Assembly (NCBI GenBank): GCA_004298075.1
Contig: SCRK01000215.1
Span: forward strand, 1-47,489
DNA length: 47,489 nt
Origin: a bacterium
GTDB lineage: Bacteria; Omnitrophota; Gorgyraeia; Gygaellales; Profunditerraquicolaceae
Reading direction: 5' to 3'
Shown in pieces: positions 41,180 to 47,489 of this stretch (within the stretch, counting starts at the first letter, position 1; every line of letters begins with the position of its first letter). The position numbers and the translations under genes were made by a program. The notes beneath the pieces are model-generated. The model worked only from the letters and a program-made list of their open reading frames with translations. It searched no databases and was not told the DNA's origin.

Positions 41180-42141
41180 TATAGAATATTATTCTGCGAT
41201 TCAATCCACTTATAAGTAATTGTAAGTCCGTCTTTCAGCTTTAAGGAAGGAGCCCAGCCAAGCTTTTGACGGAGCAGGCGGTTATCGGAATTCCTGCCCC
41301 TTACCCCGGTTGGGCCGGTAATATTTTTTATTGAAAGGCCTTTTCCGGAAATATCTATTATCATCTTAGCCAATCCGTTGATGGTAACCATCTCCTCAGA
41401 CCCTATGTTTACCGGGCCGGAGAAATCAAAGGCCATCAAACGCCTGACCCCTTCCAGGCATTCATCAATATAAAGAAAAGATCTAGTCTGTTTTCCGTCA
41501 CCCCAGATCTCTATCTTACCTCCATCCTTGGCTTCGGCGACTTTTCGGCAGATCGCCGCAGGGGCTTTCTCTTTACCTCCACGCCAAGTACCTTCCGGGC
41601 CGAATATATTGTGGAAACGGGCTATGTGCACCTTCATGCCATAATTACGGTTATAAGCAAGATAAAGCCGCTCGCTAAATAGCTTTTCCCATCCATATTC
41701 GCTATCGGGGGCGGCAGGATACGCGGAATCCTCGGCGCACTTAGGATTAGCGGGATCCTCTTGATTATAAGCTGGATACATACATGCGGATGAAGAATAA
41801 AAAATCTTTTTTACTTTGGCAAGTCGGCACTGTTCAAGCATATTCAGGTTTATGGTCGCTGAATTGTGCATCACATCGGCATCATGTTCGCCGGTAAAAA
41901 TATACCCGGCCCCTCCCATATCCGCGGCAAGCTGGTAAACTTCATCAAACGGCGAATCTGCTATCTTACGCACTACCTGCTGTTCACGCAGGTCCCCTAT
42001 CACAAAATCATCGGCCTGGGTCTTACTAAATTCAGGATATTTTAAATCCACCCCGCGCACCCAATATCCTTCTTTCTTTAGCCTTTTAACCAGGTGGCTG
42101 CCGATGAAACCTCCGGCGCCGGTAACTAATGCCTTTTTCAT
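41179..42141 (-). CDS. GDP-mannose 3,5-epimerase-like SDR
   Basis: A 320-aa extended SDR with close likeness to GDP-mannose 3,5-epimerase (GME), which makes GDP-L-galactose and GDP-L-gulose. Hallmarks are LAADMGGAGYI (71-81), SSSACMYP with the catalytic Cys at 120, the Tyr149/Lys153 pair in EYGWEK, GTWRGGKEKAPAA with the second catalytic Lys at about 192, WGDGKQTRSF, NIGSEEMV and GVRGRNSDN. These match the plant enzyme motifs I know almost word for word. It overlaps the flanking genes at both ends (4 bp upstream, 1 base with the small gene). An L-galactose or L-gulose branch in the glycan is a clear prediction. Confidence 0.88.
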   Translation of the reverse strand: MKKALVTGAGGFIGSHLVKRLKKEGYWVRGVDLKYPEFSKTQADDFVIGDLREQQVVRKIADSPFDEVYQLAADMGGAGYIFTGEHDADVMHNSATINLNMLEQCRLAKVKKIFYSSSACMYPAYNQEDPANPKCAEDSAYPAAPDSEYGWEKLFSERLYLAYNRNYGMKVHIARFHNIFGPEGTWRGGKEKAPAAICRKVAEAKDGGKIEIWGDGKQTRSFLYIDECLEGVRRLMAFDFSGPVNIGSEEMVTINGLAKMIIDISGKGLSIKNITGPTGVRGRNSDNRLLRQKLGWAPSLKLKDGLTITYKWIESQNNIL

Positions 42142-43199
42142 ATCTTTCTTAACCCCATTTCGTTATTGCGTATCCAGATGAAAATATCGGACAAAACTGA
42201 TTTTGCCTTTTTCTTTGGCTTCCATTTTAATTCTCCGGATACCTTGCTGTTATCGCTTAGATAAATGGATATATCCCCCTTACGGGTTTCCAGATCGCTT
42301 GAGATCTTTATCTTGTTGCCGGTGATTTCCTGGCATAATCTAGTTGTCTCATAAAGGGAAAGGCTTATTTCTTCTCCTCCGCCCACATTATAAATATTGC
42401 CGTTTATCCCGGAAAGCTGCGTCGACTCGATATCGATCAAAATAAATAAATCATCCACATGCAAAAGGTCGCGCACCTGTTTGCCTTTTGCCCCAAAACC
42501 GATATATTTAAGCGGCTTCTTGAAATAGTGTGCCAGCATCCAGTAGGTAAAGATACCCTGGTCAATTTTACCGAACTGCCACGGCCCGCCGACAACCCCG
42601 CAGCGGTTGATTACTCCTTTTATCCCGTAGTTAGCGATATATTCCTGTAAAAGCAACTCGGAGGAAAGCTTGGTTGCCCCATACAGGGTTTTGGGGCCTT
42701 GAGTGGTAAAATTCTCATTTATCCCGTTAACTGACCAGCCCTGGATATCCTGATCCGGACTCCAGGCAAAACGGGTATCAGTTTCGATCGTTTTAATTTT
42801 ATTTATTGGTTTATATGGATAGACCCGGCTGGTGGAAAGAAAAATTATATCCGCCTTCTGTTTTCGGCATAGCTCAAGGCAATTGACAGTTCCGGTTAAA
42901 TTGGTGTTGATAATATAAGACGGGTTATCAAGACCGGCCATAACCGAAGGCTCGGCAGAGCATTCAATTACTAAATCTACATCAAAATTCAGAGCCAGGT
43001 CTTCAGGATTCCTTATATCCGCGTGGATAAAATTGACATTTTTTTCTTTTAAGCGGGCTAGATTAAGCTCGGAACCCCGGCGTTTAAGGTTATCCAGGGC
43101 GTAAACCTTTAGCTTTGGATATTTGCGCTTGAAGTTAACCGCCAGGTTAGAGCCGATAAAACCTGCGCCGCCGGTGATCAGTAAAGCGCTGTATTTCAT
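42138..43199 (-). CDS. NAD-dependent epimerase, CDP-paratose/tyvelose 2-epimerase-like
   Basis: A 353-aa extended SDR. It has LITGGAGFIGSNLA, then VYALDNLKRRGSELNL, a stretch I associate with CDP-paratose 2-epimerases (RfbE/TyvE). ECSAEPSVMAG, STSRVYPY, the Tyr-x3-Lys in TLYGATK, NRCGVVGGPWQ, and KQVRDLLHVDDL follow. It would epimerise a CDP-deoxyhexose at C2. However, neither CDP-glucose 4,6-dehydratase nor glucose-1-phosphate cytidylyltransferase is in the window, so the substrate may differ. It overlaps the GME-like gene and the peptidase gene by 4 bp each. Confidence 0.83.
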   Translation of the reverse strand: MKYSALLITGGAGFIGSNLAVNFKRKYPKLKVYALDNLKRRGSELNLARLKEKNVNFIHADIRNPEDLALNFDVDLVIECSAEPSVMAGLDNPSYIINTNLTGTVNCLELCRKQKADIIFLSTSRVYPYKPINKIKTIETDTRFAWSPDQDIQGWSVNGINENFTTQGPKTLYGATKLSSELLLQEYIANYGIKGVINRCGVVGGPWQFGKIDQGIFTYWMLAHYFKKPLKYIGFGAKGKQVRDLLHVDDLFILIDIESTQLSGINGNIYNVGGGEEISLSLYETTRLCQEITGNKIKISSDLETRKGDISIYLSDNSKVSGELKWKPKKKAKSVLSDIFIWIRNNEMGLRKI

Positions 43200-43996
43200 G
43201 ATATTCTCCTTGCTAACCTCATTGCTTCTTCGCGTTTCTTAACCAAGATTTTAGGGTTTTCGATCAAATCCGTAGCGCTCCAGGCATCGCTGCAGTATTT
43301 ATTCATATATTCATAAGTCAGGTAACCGTAGCCTTTATCCGCCCACTTCAACCCCCATGAATTCTTAAATTTAAGGATCCCGAGTTTGTCGTCATAACCG
43401 ACGATACAAATAGCATGGCCTCCCATTAACTCCTCATTACGCTTAGGCATAGGGATAAAACCGTTCCTCTCTGCCCTTTTAGTAAACCACGATTTAAATA
43501 CTTTTACACCGGCAAGAAAAGGCCCATTCACAAGCAAGCTTCTTTTCATTTCAATCAAGGATTTGATCCGGGCATAGGCCTTGATCTTGAATCTTTTCGC
43601 ATCACTATCCGCTCCCCTGCGCGCCGTATTCTTCTGATGCGGCGCATACGGCCAGAATGACTCATGACATACACCATAATTCAGCAGAATCTTCATAGCT
43701 ACGCGCGGATACGTACCATCCTCAAAGGGTGAACCGTCAATTTCTTTGCATAGATTATAGAGAAAACGGGGAGAAAGCCTGATAAACTTGTGGTATTCTT
43801 TTTTATCCTGGTACTCCTTGACCCCGCTCACAGAAGCAAAAGCTACGCAAGTACCTTCATCACCCTGGTCCCTGACCGGGCTCATTGCCCTAGTAAAATC
43901 AAAGCTGACCGGCACGGTAACCGCGGGCAAAACCAGGCCCATTGGGATATCGCGTAAATCTAAAGGGTCTTTTAGGCAGCCAAGCGCAAACTTCAT
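43196..43996 (-). CDS. Papain-family (C1A) cysteine peptidase
   Basis: A 266-aa protein with the full papain active site: oxyanion Gln44 and nucleophile Cys50 in VRDQGDEGTCVAFA, His194 in MGGHAICIVGYDD, and Asn212 in KFKNSWG. It has no signal peptide and no inhibitory pro-domain; the catalytic domain begins within 30 residues of the start. A cytoplasmic location is therefore predicted. It is an unexpected gene among sugar-nucleotide enzymes. A 62-bp gap separates it from the beta-rich protein gene upstream, and its stop overlaps the epimerase start. Its target is unknown. Confidence 0.9.
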   Translation of the reverse strand: MKFALGCLKDPLDLRDIPMGLVLPAVTVPVSFDFTRAMSPVRDQGDEGTCVAFASVSGVKEYQDKKEYHKFIRLSPRFLYNLCKEIDGSPFEDGTYPRVAMKILLNYGVCHESFWPYAPHQKNTARRGADSDAKRFKIKAYARIKSLIEMKRSLLVNGPFLAGVKVFKSWFTKRAERNGFIPMPKRNEELMGGHAICIVGYDDKLGILKFKNSWGLKWADKGYGYLTYEYMNKYCSDAWSATDLIENPKILVKKREEAMRLARRIS

Positions 43997-44058
43997 AATA
44001 GAAGAATATTATAACATTAAGGCAAGGAAAATAAAGGTTTTTTTGCGGCTTTGCAGGG

Positions 44059-44802
44059 CTAAAAAGGGATGGTAATGCCTGCCTCCGCACCACACTGGCT
44101 TTGAAGGTATTTCAGCCTTATAAAGGCCTCAGCATCAATGGTTTTGAATAATTTATGGGTGATGGTAAGAGTAATACCAAGAGGCTCGCCAAATTCGTTA
44201 TTAAGCGCGAAAATAACCTTATCCCTGCCAAAGCTTACCTCCGCGCCAAATTCTATTTCCCTAACCTTGCCTTGGCCATAATCCATCCGGAAAGTTAACC
44301 CTAAATTACGGCCAAACTTCCATTCGCCGTATAAAATAAGTACCTGGCCGGGAGCGGTCAGGCGGCTTTGACGGATACCTATGCCGATACGGTAGCGGAT
44401 CTGGCCTTGTTTGGGGTAAACTGCCGGTGATTCAAGCTGGACTTTAAATTCAAAGCGTGAGGTTGAACTGCCTTCCAAAACATAAACAAGCCGGGCAGCA
44501 GAAGATATATCCCAGTGGCCTTTAAAGGTTAATACATCCGGGCCTTGCCCGCAGGTATATTCAATCTCCTGGTTATTGTTTATTTTCCAGGCTCCTTTAA
44601 AGGTATAGGTTTGCGGCGGGCCTTTGCGCAAAGCAACTTCAAAACAAAGTTCATTGTAATCATTGGCGCGCCAGGTGCCTTTAAGTTTAAGTATGCGCAA
44701 ACGCTGGCGGAGGGTTTTGGATCCGGTTTGGATGGTTTCAATGACGAGGGAATCGGATTCGGCGGCGATAAAACGCCTGCGGATATTATCGCTGGGCTTC
44801 AT
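44059..44802 (-). CDS. Beta-rich repeat protein of unknown function
   Basis: A 247-aa protein I do not recognise. It holds repeated beta-hairpin-like units with a G-x-W core at 42-44 (GTW), 70-72 (GAW), 95-97 (GHW) and 159-161 (GEW). Each follows a short hydrophobic strand and precedes a polar turn. The C-terminal half continues as alternating strands and ends AGITIPF, recalling a beta-barrel C-terminal aromatic. No signal peptide is visible, which argues against an outer-membrane barrel. It precedes the C1 peptidase, so the two may work together as enzyme and substrate, scaffold or inhibitor. The gene overlaps the upstream epimerase by 17 bp. Confidence 0.7.
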   Translation of the reverse strand: MKPSDNIRRRFIAAESDSLVIETIQTGSKTLRQRLRILKLKGTWRANDYNELCFEVALRKGPPQTYTFKGAWKINNNQEIEYTCGQGPDVLTFKGHWDISSAARLVYVLEGSSTSRFEFKVQLESPAVYPKQGQIRYRIGIGIRQSRLTAPGQVLILYGEWKFGRNLGLTFRMDYGQGKVREIEFGAEVSFGRDKVIFALNNEFGEPLGITLTITHKLFKTIDAEAFIRLKYLQSQCGAEAGITIPF

Positions 44803-45835
44803 ATATTTGCTTCATTGTCTCTTCTATTCCATATTTATACTGCCAATCCGGGTAATCCGCTTTGAATTTGGAGACATCGCTGATCCACCAGATGTGGTCG
44901 CCGACGCGGTTGGTATCGATGTATTCGTAGTTAAATTTATTGCCGGTCAACTTTTCACACATTTCAATAGCTTCCAGCACCGAAACATTGGCAAACCTTC
45001 CACCACCCATATTATAAGCCTCACCACAGTGGGGATCCTGGAAAAAATGGTAAAAAGCATTTACCAGATCAAAGGAATGGATGTTGTCCCTGACCTGCTT
45101 GCCCTTGTAGCCGAATATTTTGTATTTTCTCCCGCTAACCGCGCATTTAACCAGATAGGATAAAAATCCGTGCAGCTCTGCCCCGGAATGCGCCGGGCCG
45201 GTAAGGCAGCCGCCCCTGAATACCCCGGTCTTTAGATGGAAATATTTGCCATATTCCTGGGCCATGATATCCGCCGCAACTTTGGATGCCCCGAAAACCG
45301 AATGCAGGCAATTATCGATACTCATGCTTTCGTCGATGCCTTTGTAATATTTATGGTCGCCGGGCAGCTCAAAACGCTTTTCTTTTTCAATTAAGGGAAG
45401 GCGGTTAGGGGTATCACCATAAACTTTATTCGTAGAGGTGAAAATAAAAACAGCTTGCGGAGAAAAATTACGCAATGCCTCAAGCATCACCAGAGTGCCT
45501 TGGGCATTGACCCCGAAATCAACCTTCGGGTCTTTTGCCGCCCAATCATGGGATGGCTGGGCCGCGGCGTGGACAATTAAAACAATATCCTTACCGTATT
45601 TCTTGAATAGGGAACCGATTTTTCTTTCGTCACGGATGTCAATGGCGTAATGGCGATAATTTTTGTACAGTTTCTGGAGGCGCTTCTTGTTCCAAAGTAT
45701 CGAGCCGTCGGCTCCAAAAAAACTTTGGCGCATGTTATTGTCAATACCGACGACATCAAAGCCTTTTTCGGCAAAGAAGCTGACGGTTTCAGAGCCGATC
45801 AATCCGCAGGATCCGGTTACGATAACAACTGACAT
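44786..45835 (-). CDS. NAD-dependent epimerase, CDP-tyvelose-epimerase-like, Phe in place of catalytic Tyr
   Basis: A 349-aa extended SDR. It has VVIVTGSCGLIGSETV, DNNMRQSFFG, and AAAQPSHDWAAKDP, with STNKVYGD in the catalytic Ser region. The usual Tyr-x3-Lys reads F-G-A-S-K, so Tyr is Phe. I recall the same FGASK in close relatives, so this may be a subfamily trait. RGGCLTGPAHSGAELHG and KQVRDNIHSFDL follow. It is a distant paralogue of the protein at 42138-43199. It would interconvert an activated deoxyhexose. The gap to RmlB upstream is 3 bp. Confidence 0.8.
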   Translation of the reverse strand: MSVVIVTGSCGLIGSETVSFFAEKGFDVVGIDNNMRQSFFGADGSILWNKKRLQKLYKNYRHYAIDIRDERKIGSLFKKYGKDIVLIVHAAAQPSHDWAAKDPKVDFGVNAQGTLVMLEALRNFSPQAVFIFTSTNKVYGDTPNRLPLIEKEKRFELPGDHKYYKGIDESMSIDNCLHSVFGASKVAADIMAQEYGKYFHLKTGVFRGGCLTGPAHSGAELHGFLSYLVKCAVSGRKYKIFGYKGKQVRDNIHSFDLVNAFYHFFQDPHCGEAYNMGGGRFANVSVLEAIEMCEKLTGNKFNYEYIDTNRVGDHIWWISDVSKFKADYPDWQYKYGIEETMKQIYEAQR

Positions 45836-45838
45836 AAA

Positions 45839-46888
45839 TTAACCCTTTCGCTTAAGGGACAGTCCCCTTGGGGATGAGTCCCTATTATAGAACTTATTAA
45901 TATCTTTCAACTTGCTCTTCAGCCAGGATATATGCTTCAACGACCACTCCGCAGTAAGCTTAAGGCCCTCATCAAAGTCAACGTGCGGTTTCCAGCCAAG
46001 CTCTCTGGTAATTTTTCTTGAATCAAGGCTGTATCTTATATCATGGCCCGGCCGGTCTTTAACAAATTCAAACCTCTCCCCGCCCGCTCCTAATGTTTTA
46101 AGCAGCAGTTTTACCGTATCTATATTTTTACTTTCTTGAGAACTTCCTAAATTATAGATCCGGCCGATCTTACCCTTGTTCATAATTTCCAGGATGCCCA
46201 TCGCGCAATCATCAACATAGAGCCATTCGCGGATGTTTTGTCCTTTGCCGTAAACCGGTATCCTATCCCCCTCTAATATCCTTAGAATGGCAAGCGGCAT
46301 CAACTTTTCAGGATACTGCCAGGGACCGTAATTATTTGAGGGCCGGATAATTATCGCCGGAAATTTATAAGTCCTGATATATGACTGCACCAGCAGGTCT
46401 GCCGCTGCCTTGGAAACCGCGTAAGGGCTGTTGGGCCTGACCGGAGAGCTTTCATTGAACTTGTCTTCGGGGATCTCCCCGTAAATCTCGTCGCTGCTGA
46501 TAAAAATGAATTTTCTTACTTTCTGCCTGCGGCTGGCATCAAGAAGTATTTGCGTCCCTTTTACATTAGTCTCAATGAACGGGGTGGCATCATTGATGCT
46601 ACGGTCGACGTGCGATTCAGCGGCAAAATGGACTATGATCTCCGGTTTCTCTTTGGCGAAGACCGCTTCAGTTTGCTTTTTATCGCAGATATCGGCCTTA
46701 TAGAATTTAAAATGAGGCACAGTCCCCTTCGGGGACAACCCCTCGTTAAGCCGCTTCAGGTCTCCGGCATAGGTGAGCTTATCGATAATCACAACTTTAG
46801 GGACAGTCCCCCTAAGCAATCTTACGAAAGCGCTGCCGATAAATCCCGCCCCGCCGGTGACTAAGATTTTAGGTATTCTCGCACGCAT
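45839..46888 (-). CDS. rmlB: dTDP-glucose 4,6-dehydratase (RmlB-like), coding region carrying repeat elements
   Basis: A 349-aa extended SDR that converts dTDP-glucose to dTDP-4-keto-6-deoxyglucose. It has ILVTGGAGFIGSAF, DKLTYAG, HFAAESHVDRSI, the catalytic SSDEIYGE (Asp133/Glu134), Tyr156/Lys160 in SPYAVSK, RPSNNYGPWQYPEKL and KGQNIREWLYVDD. Three short segments look like insertions: GTVP at 27-30, PKGTVP at 53-58, and the C-terminal RDSSPRGLSLK. All are encoded by GGGAC-A-GTCCC type palindromes. The core remains intact, so the enzyme is probably active. It overlaps the upstream RmlD-like gene by 28 bp. Confidence 0.88.
   Translation of the reverse strand: MRARIPKILVTGGAGFIGSAFVRLLRGTVPKVVIIDKLTYAGDLKRLNEGLSPKGTVPHFKFYKADICDKKQTEAVFAKEKPEIIVHFAAESHVDRSINDATPFIETNVKGTQILLDASRRQKVRKFIFISSDEIYGEIPEDKFNESSPVRPNSPYAVSKAAADLLVQSYIRTYKFPAIIIRPSNNYGPWQYPEKLMPLAILRILEGDRIPVYGKGQNIREWLYVDDCAMGILEIMNKGKIGRIYNLGSSQESKNIDTVKLLLKTLGAGGERFEFVKDRPGHDIRYSLDSRKITRELGWKPHVDFDEGLKLTAEWSLKHISWLKSKLKDINKFYNRDSSPRGLSLKRKG
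45854..45883. repeat. Palindromic repeat element, copy 1 (3' end of rmlB)
   Basis: A nested hairpin: an outer AGGGAC/GTCCCT pair and an inner TCCCC/GGGGA pair around a TT loop. In the rmlB frame it encodes the last residues RDSSPRGLSL before KRKG. It shares its GGGACAGTCCCC core with the copies at 46714 and 46797. Confidence 0.8.
46714..46744. repeat. Palindromic repeat element, copy 2 (inside rmlB)
   Basis: An inner stem GTCCCC/GGGGAC around a TTC loop, with an outer GAGG/CCTC pair. It encodes the EGLSPKGTVP stretch of RmlB, in a region where homologues usually have a variable loop before the RFVKGDI-type strand. Confidence 0.8.
46797..46815. repeat. Palindromic repeat element, copy 3 (5' part of rmlB)
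   Basis: Shorter form: GGGAC-A-GTCCC within TTAGGG...CCCTAA. It encodes LRGTVPK between helix 1 and the second strand of the Rossmann fold. Confidence 0.75.
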
Positions 46889-47489
46889 TCCTCAAGCACT
46901 GAATTTATGTTCCTTACTTTAAATCCGGATTTCTCAAGCTTAGCCGTGGACATAAGCAAATTGGTCCTGATCCATCCGAGTTTATGAAAATCGATCACCG
47001 TGTACTTAAATGAGGGCACATATTTCTGATATACCCGCATAAGTTTAGGGTAACGCAAAGCGCCCTTGTTCACCACATTATATATGCCCCTGGCATCAAT
47101 ATTGATAAGGTGACTGATCGCCCGGATAAAATCAGGGATATAGGTTACGGAATTGGGGATATCGATGACCTTCTTGTATTTTATAAGCTTATTCAATAAG
47201 TTTTTGGGGTGGGGAGCATTAAGCAGGGGGATCCTGATCCTGGCGATCAAGATATTGTAATCTCTGGCCAGCGCCTCAAGCGCCCTATCCGCGTAGATTT
47301 TTGAACGACTGTAGAACAATTCAAAAAAATAATCCCGGCTCTCCTCTTTTACCGGACTATCTTTTTTATGATCATAATTAAAGATGCATCCGCTGCTTAT
47401 CTGCACCAGCTTTATATTATTACGCAGCGCGGCTTCCGCCAGGATAACCGGGATAAAACTGTTTGCCAGTAAAACACCGTCGATATCAA
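46861..47489 (-). CDS. RmlD/NAD-dependent epimerase-like protein, 5' end cut by window edge
   Basis: Open from the right edge for 209 codons to a TAG at 46861. A GTG at 47406 is only an internal codon, since coding sequence continues upstream with matching similarity. The visible part begins DIDGVLLANS and continues through KLVQISSGCIFNYD, the catalytic Ser region of RmlD-like SDRs. YSRSKIYAD then follows in the Tyr-x3-Lys position (YSRSK). A dTDP-4-dehydrorhamnose reductase or a similar ketoreductase acting after RmlB is likely, since the two genes overlap by 28 bp. The Rossmann loop lies outside the window, so family placement is incomplete. Confidence 0.75.
   Translation of the reverse strand, partial: DIDGVLLANSFIPVILAEAALRNNIKLVQISSGCIFNYDHKKDSPVKEESRDYFFELFYSRSKIYADRALEALARDYNILIARIRIPLLNAPHPKNLLNKLIKYKKVIDIPNSVTYIPDFIRAISHLINIDARGIYNVVNKGALRYPKLMRVYQKYVPSFKYTVIDFHKLGWIRTNLLMSTAKLEKSGFKVRNINSVLEECVREYLKS

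Noticed and set aside
44003..44035. TATAAT-like hexamer (44008-44013, minus strand) in the 62-bp gap upstream of the peptidase gene, as a promoter
   Set aside because: No acceptable -35 at 16-18 bp, the implied leader would be only a few bases long, and no ribosome site follows. A chance match in an AT-rich gap is as likely.
44663..45163. Plus-strand open frame of 166 codons
   Set aside because: It spans the antisense of two real genes (beta-repeat protein and epimerase) and has no ribosome site.
47406..47406. GTG at 47406 as the start of the rightmost gene
   Set aside because: The frame stays open to the window edge, and the upstream codons (DIDGVLLANS...) match RmlD-like proteins, so the gene begins outside the window.

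Overview
The window looks like one continuous surface-polysaccharide (O-antigen or capsule type) biosynthesis locus from an anaerobic, diderm-like, uncultivated bacterium. I count 46 protein genes, all on the minus strand. Most are separated by a few bases or overlap (many by 4 bp, ATGA), and only a 62-bp and a 42-bp gap exceed about 30 bp. No tRNA, rRNA, CRISPR array, transposase, convincing promoter or terminator was seen. Transcription runs from high to low coordinates, and both end genes are cut by the window edge. Anaerobic lifestyle is suggested by a glycyl radical enzyme with its activase and four further radical SAM proteins. The gene style, including Leptospira-type LIC12162/LIC13510-like transferases, makes me think of Omnitrophota or a related group, but this is an impression and not a proven assignment.

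Right end (about 41.0-47.5 kb, transcribed first): sugar-nucleotide oxidoreductases (RmlD-like partial, RmlB, two CDP-paratose/tyvelose 2-epimerase-like proteins, a very clear GDP-mannose 3,5-epimerase homologue). An odd pair sits among them: a cytoplasmic papain-type peptidase and a beta-rich repeat protein. A 53-aa gene is coupled at both ends to its neighbours. RmlB carries three copies of a GGGACaGTCCC-type palindrome inside its coding sequence.

Middle right (35.7-41.0 kb): D-2-hydroxyacid dehydrogenase, cyclase/formamidase-family hydrolase, HAD phosphatase, PIG-L deacetylase, WbqC-like protein and NodU-type carbamoyltransferase. This looks like a set for building or decorating a sugar (deacylation, reacylation, carbamoylation).

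Middle (25.2-35.7 kb): a nonulosonate-like module (NeuB synthase, SpsG/PseG-like protein, SpsF-like cytidylyltransferase) with a class III, glutamate-semialdehyde-aminomutase-like PLP enzyme, two radical SAM/SPASM proteins, an NPPF-motif methyltransferase, a LIC12162-like transferase and the Wzx flippase.

Middle left (15.6-25.2 kb): two methyltransferases, a HisC-like aminotransferase, an SDR, the glycyl radical enzyme, its activase, a NeuA-like CMP-sugar synthetase, a third radical SAM/SPASM protein and an NAD-dependent epimerase. This is the most unusual part. A carbon-radical lyase or dehydratase appears to be wired into synthesis of a CMP-activated glycan precursor.

Left (0-15.6 kb): a LIC13510-like transferase, GT2 and GT4 glycosyltransferases, a Wzy/WaaL-type polymerase-ligase with a repeat-containing loop, a compact nucleotidyltransferase/4,6-dehydratase/reductase cassette, a polyprenyl-phosphate sugar synthase with two multi-pass GT-C-like proteins, a B12-binding radical SAM protein, a methyltransferase, a GT26 (WecG/TagA) glycosyltransferase, and last the initiating polyprenyl-phosphate sugar-phosphotransferase. 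Together these suggest Wzx/Wzy-dependent assembly of a heavily modified, probably nonulosonate- and deoxysugar-containing glycan.
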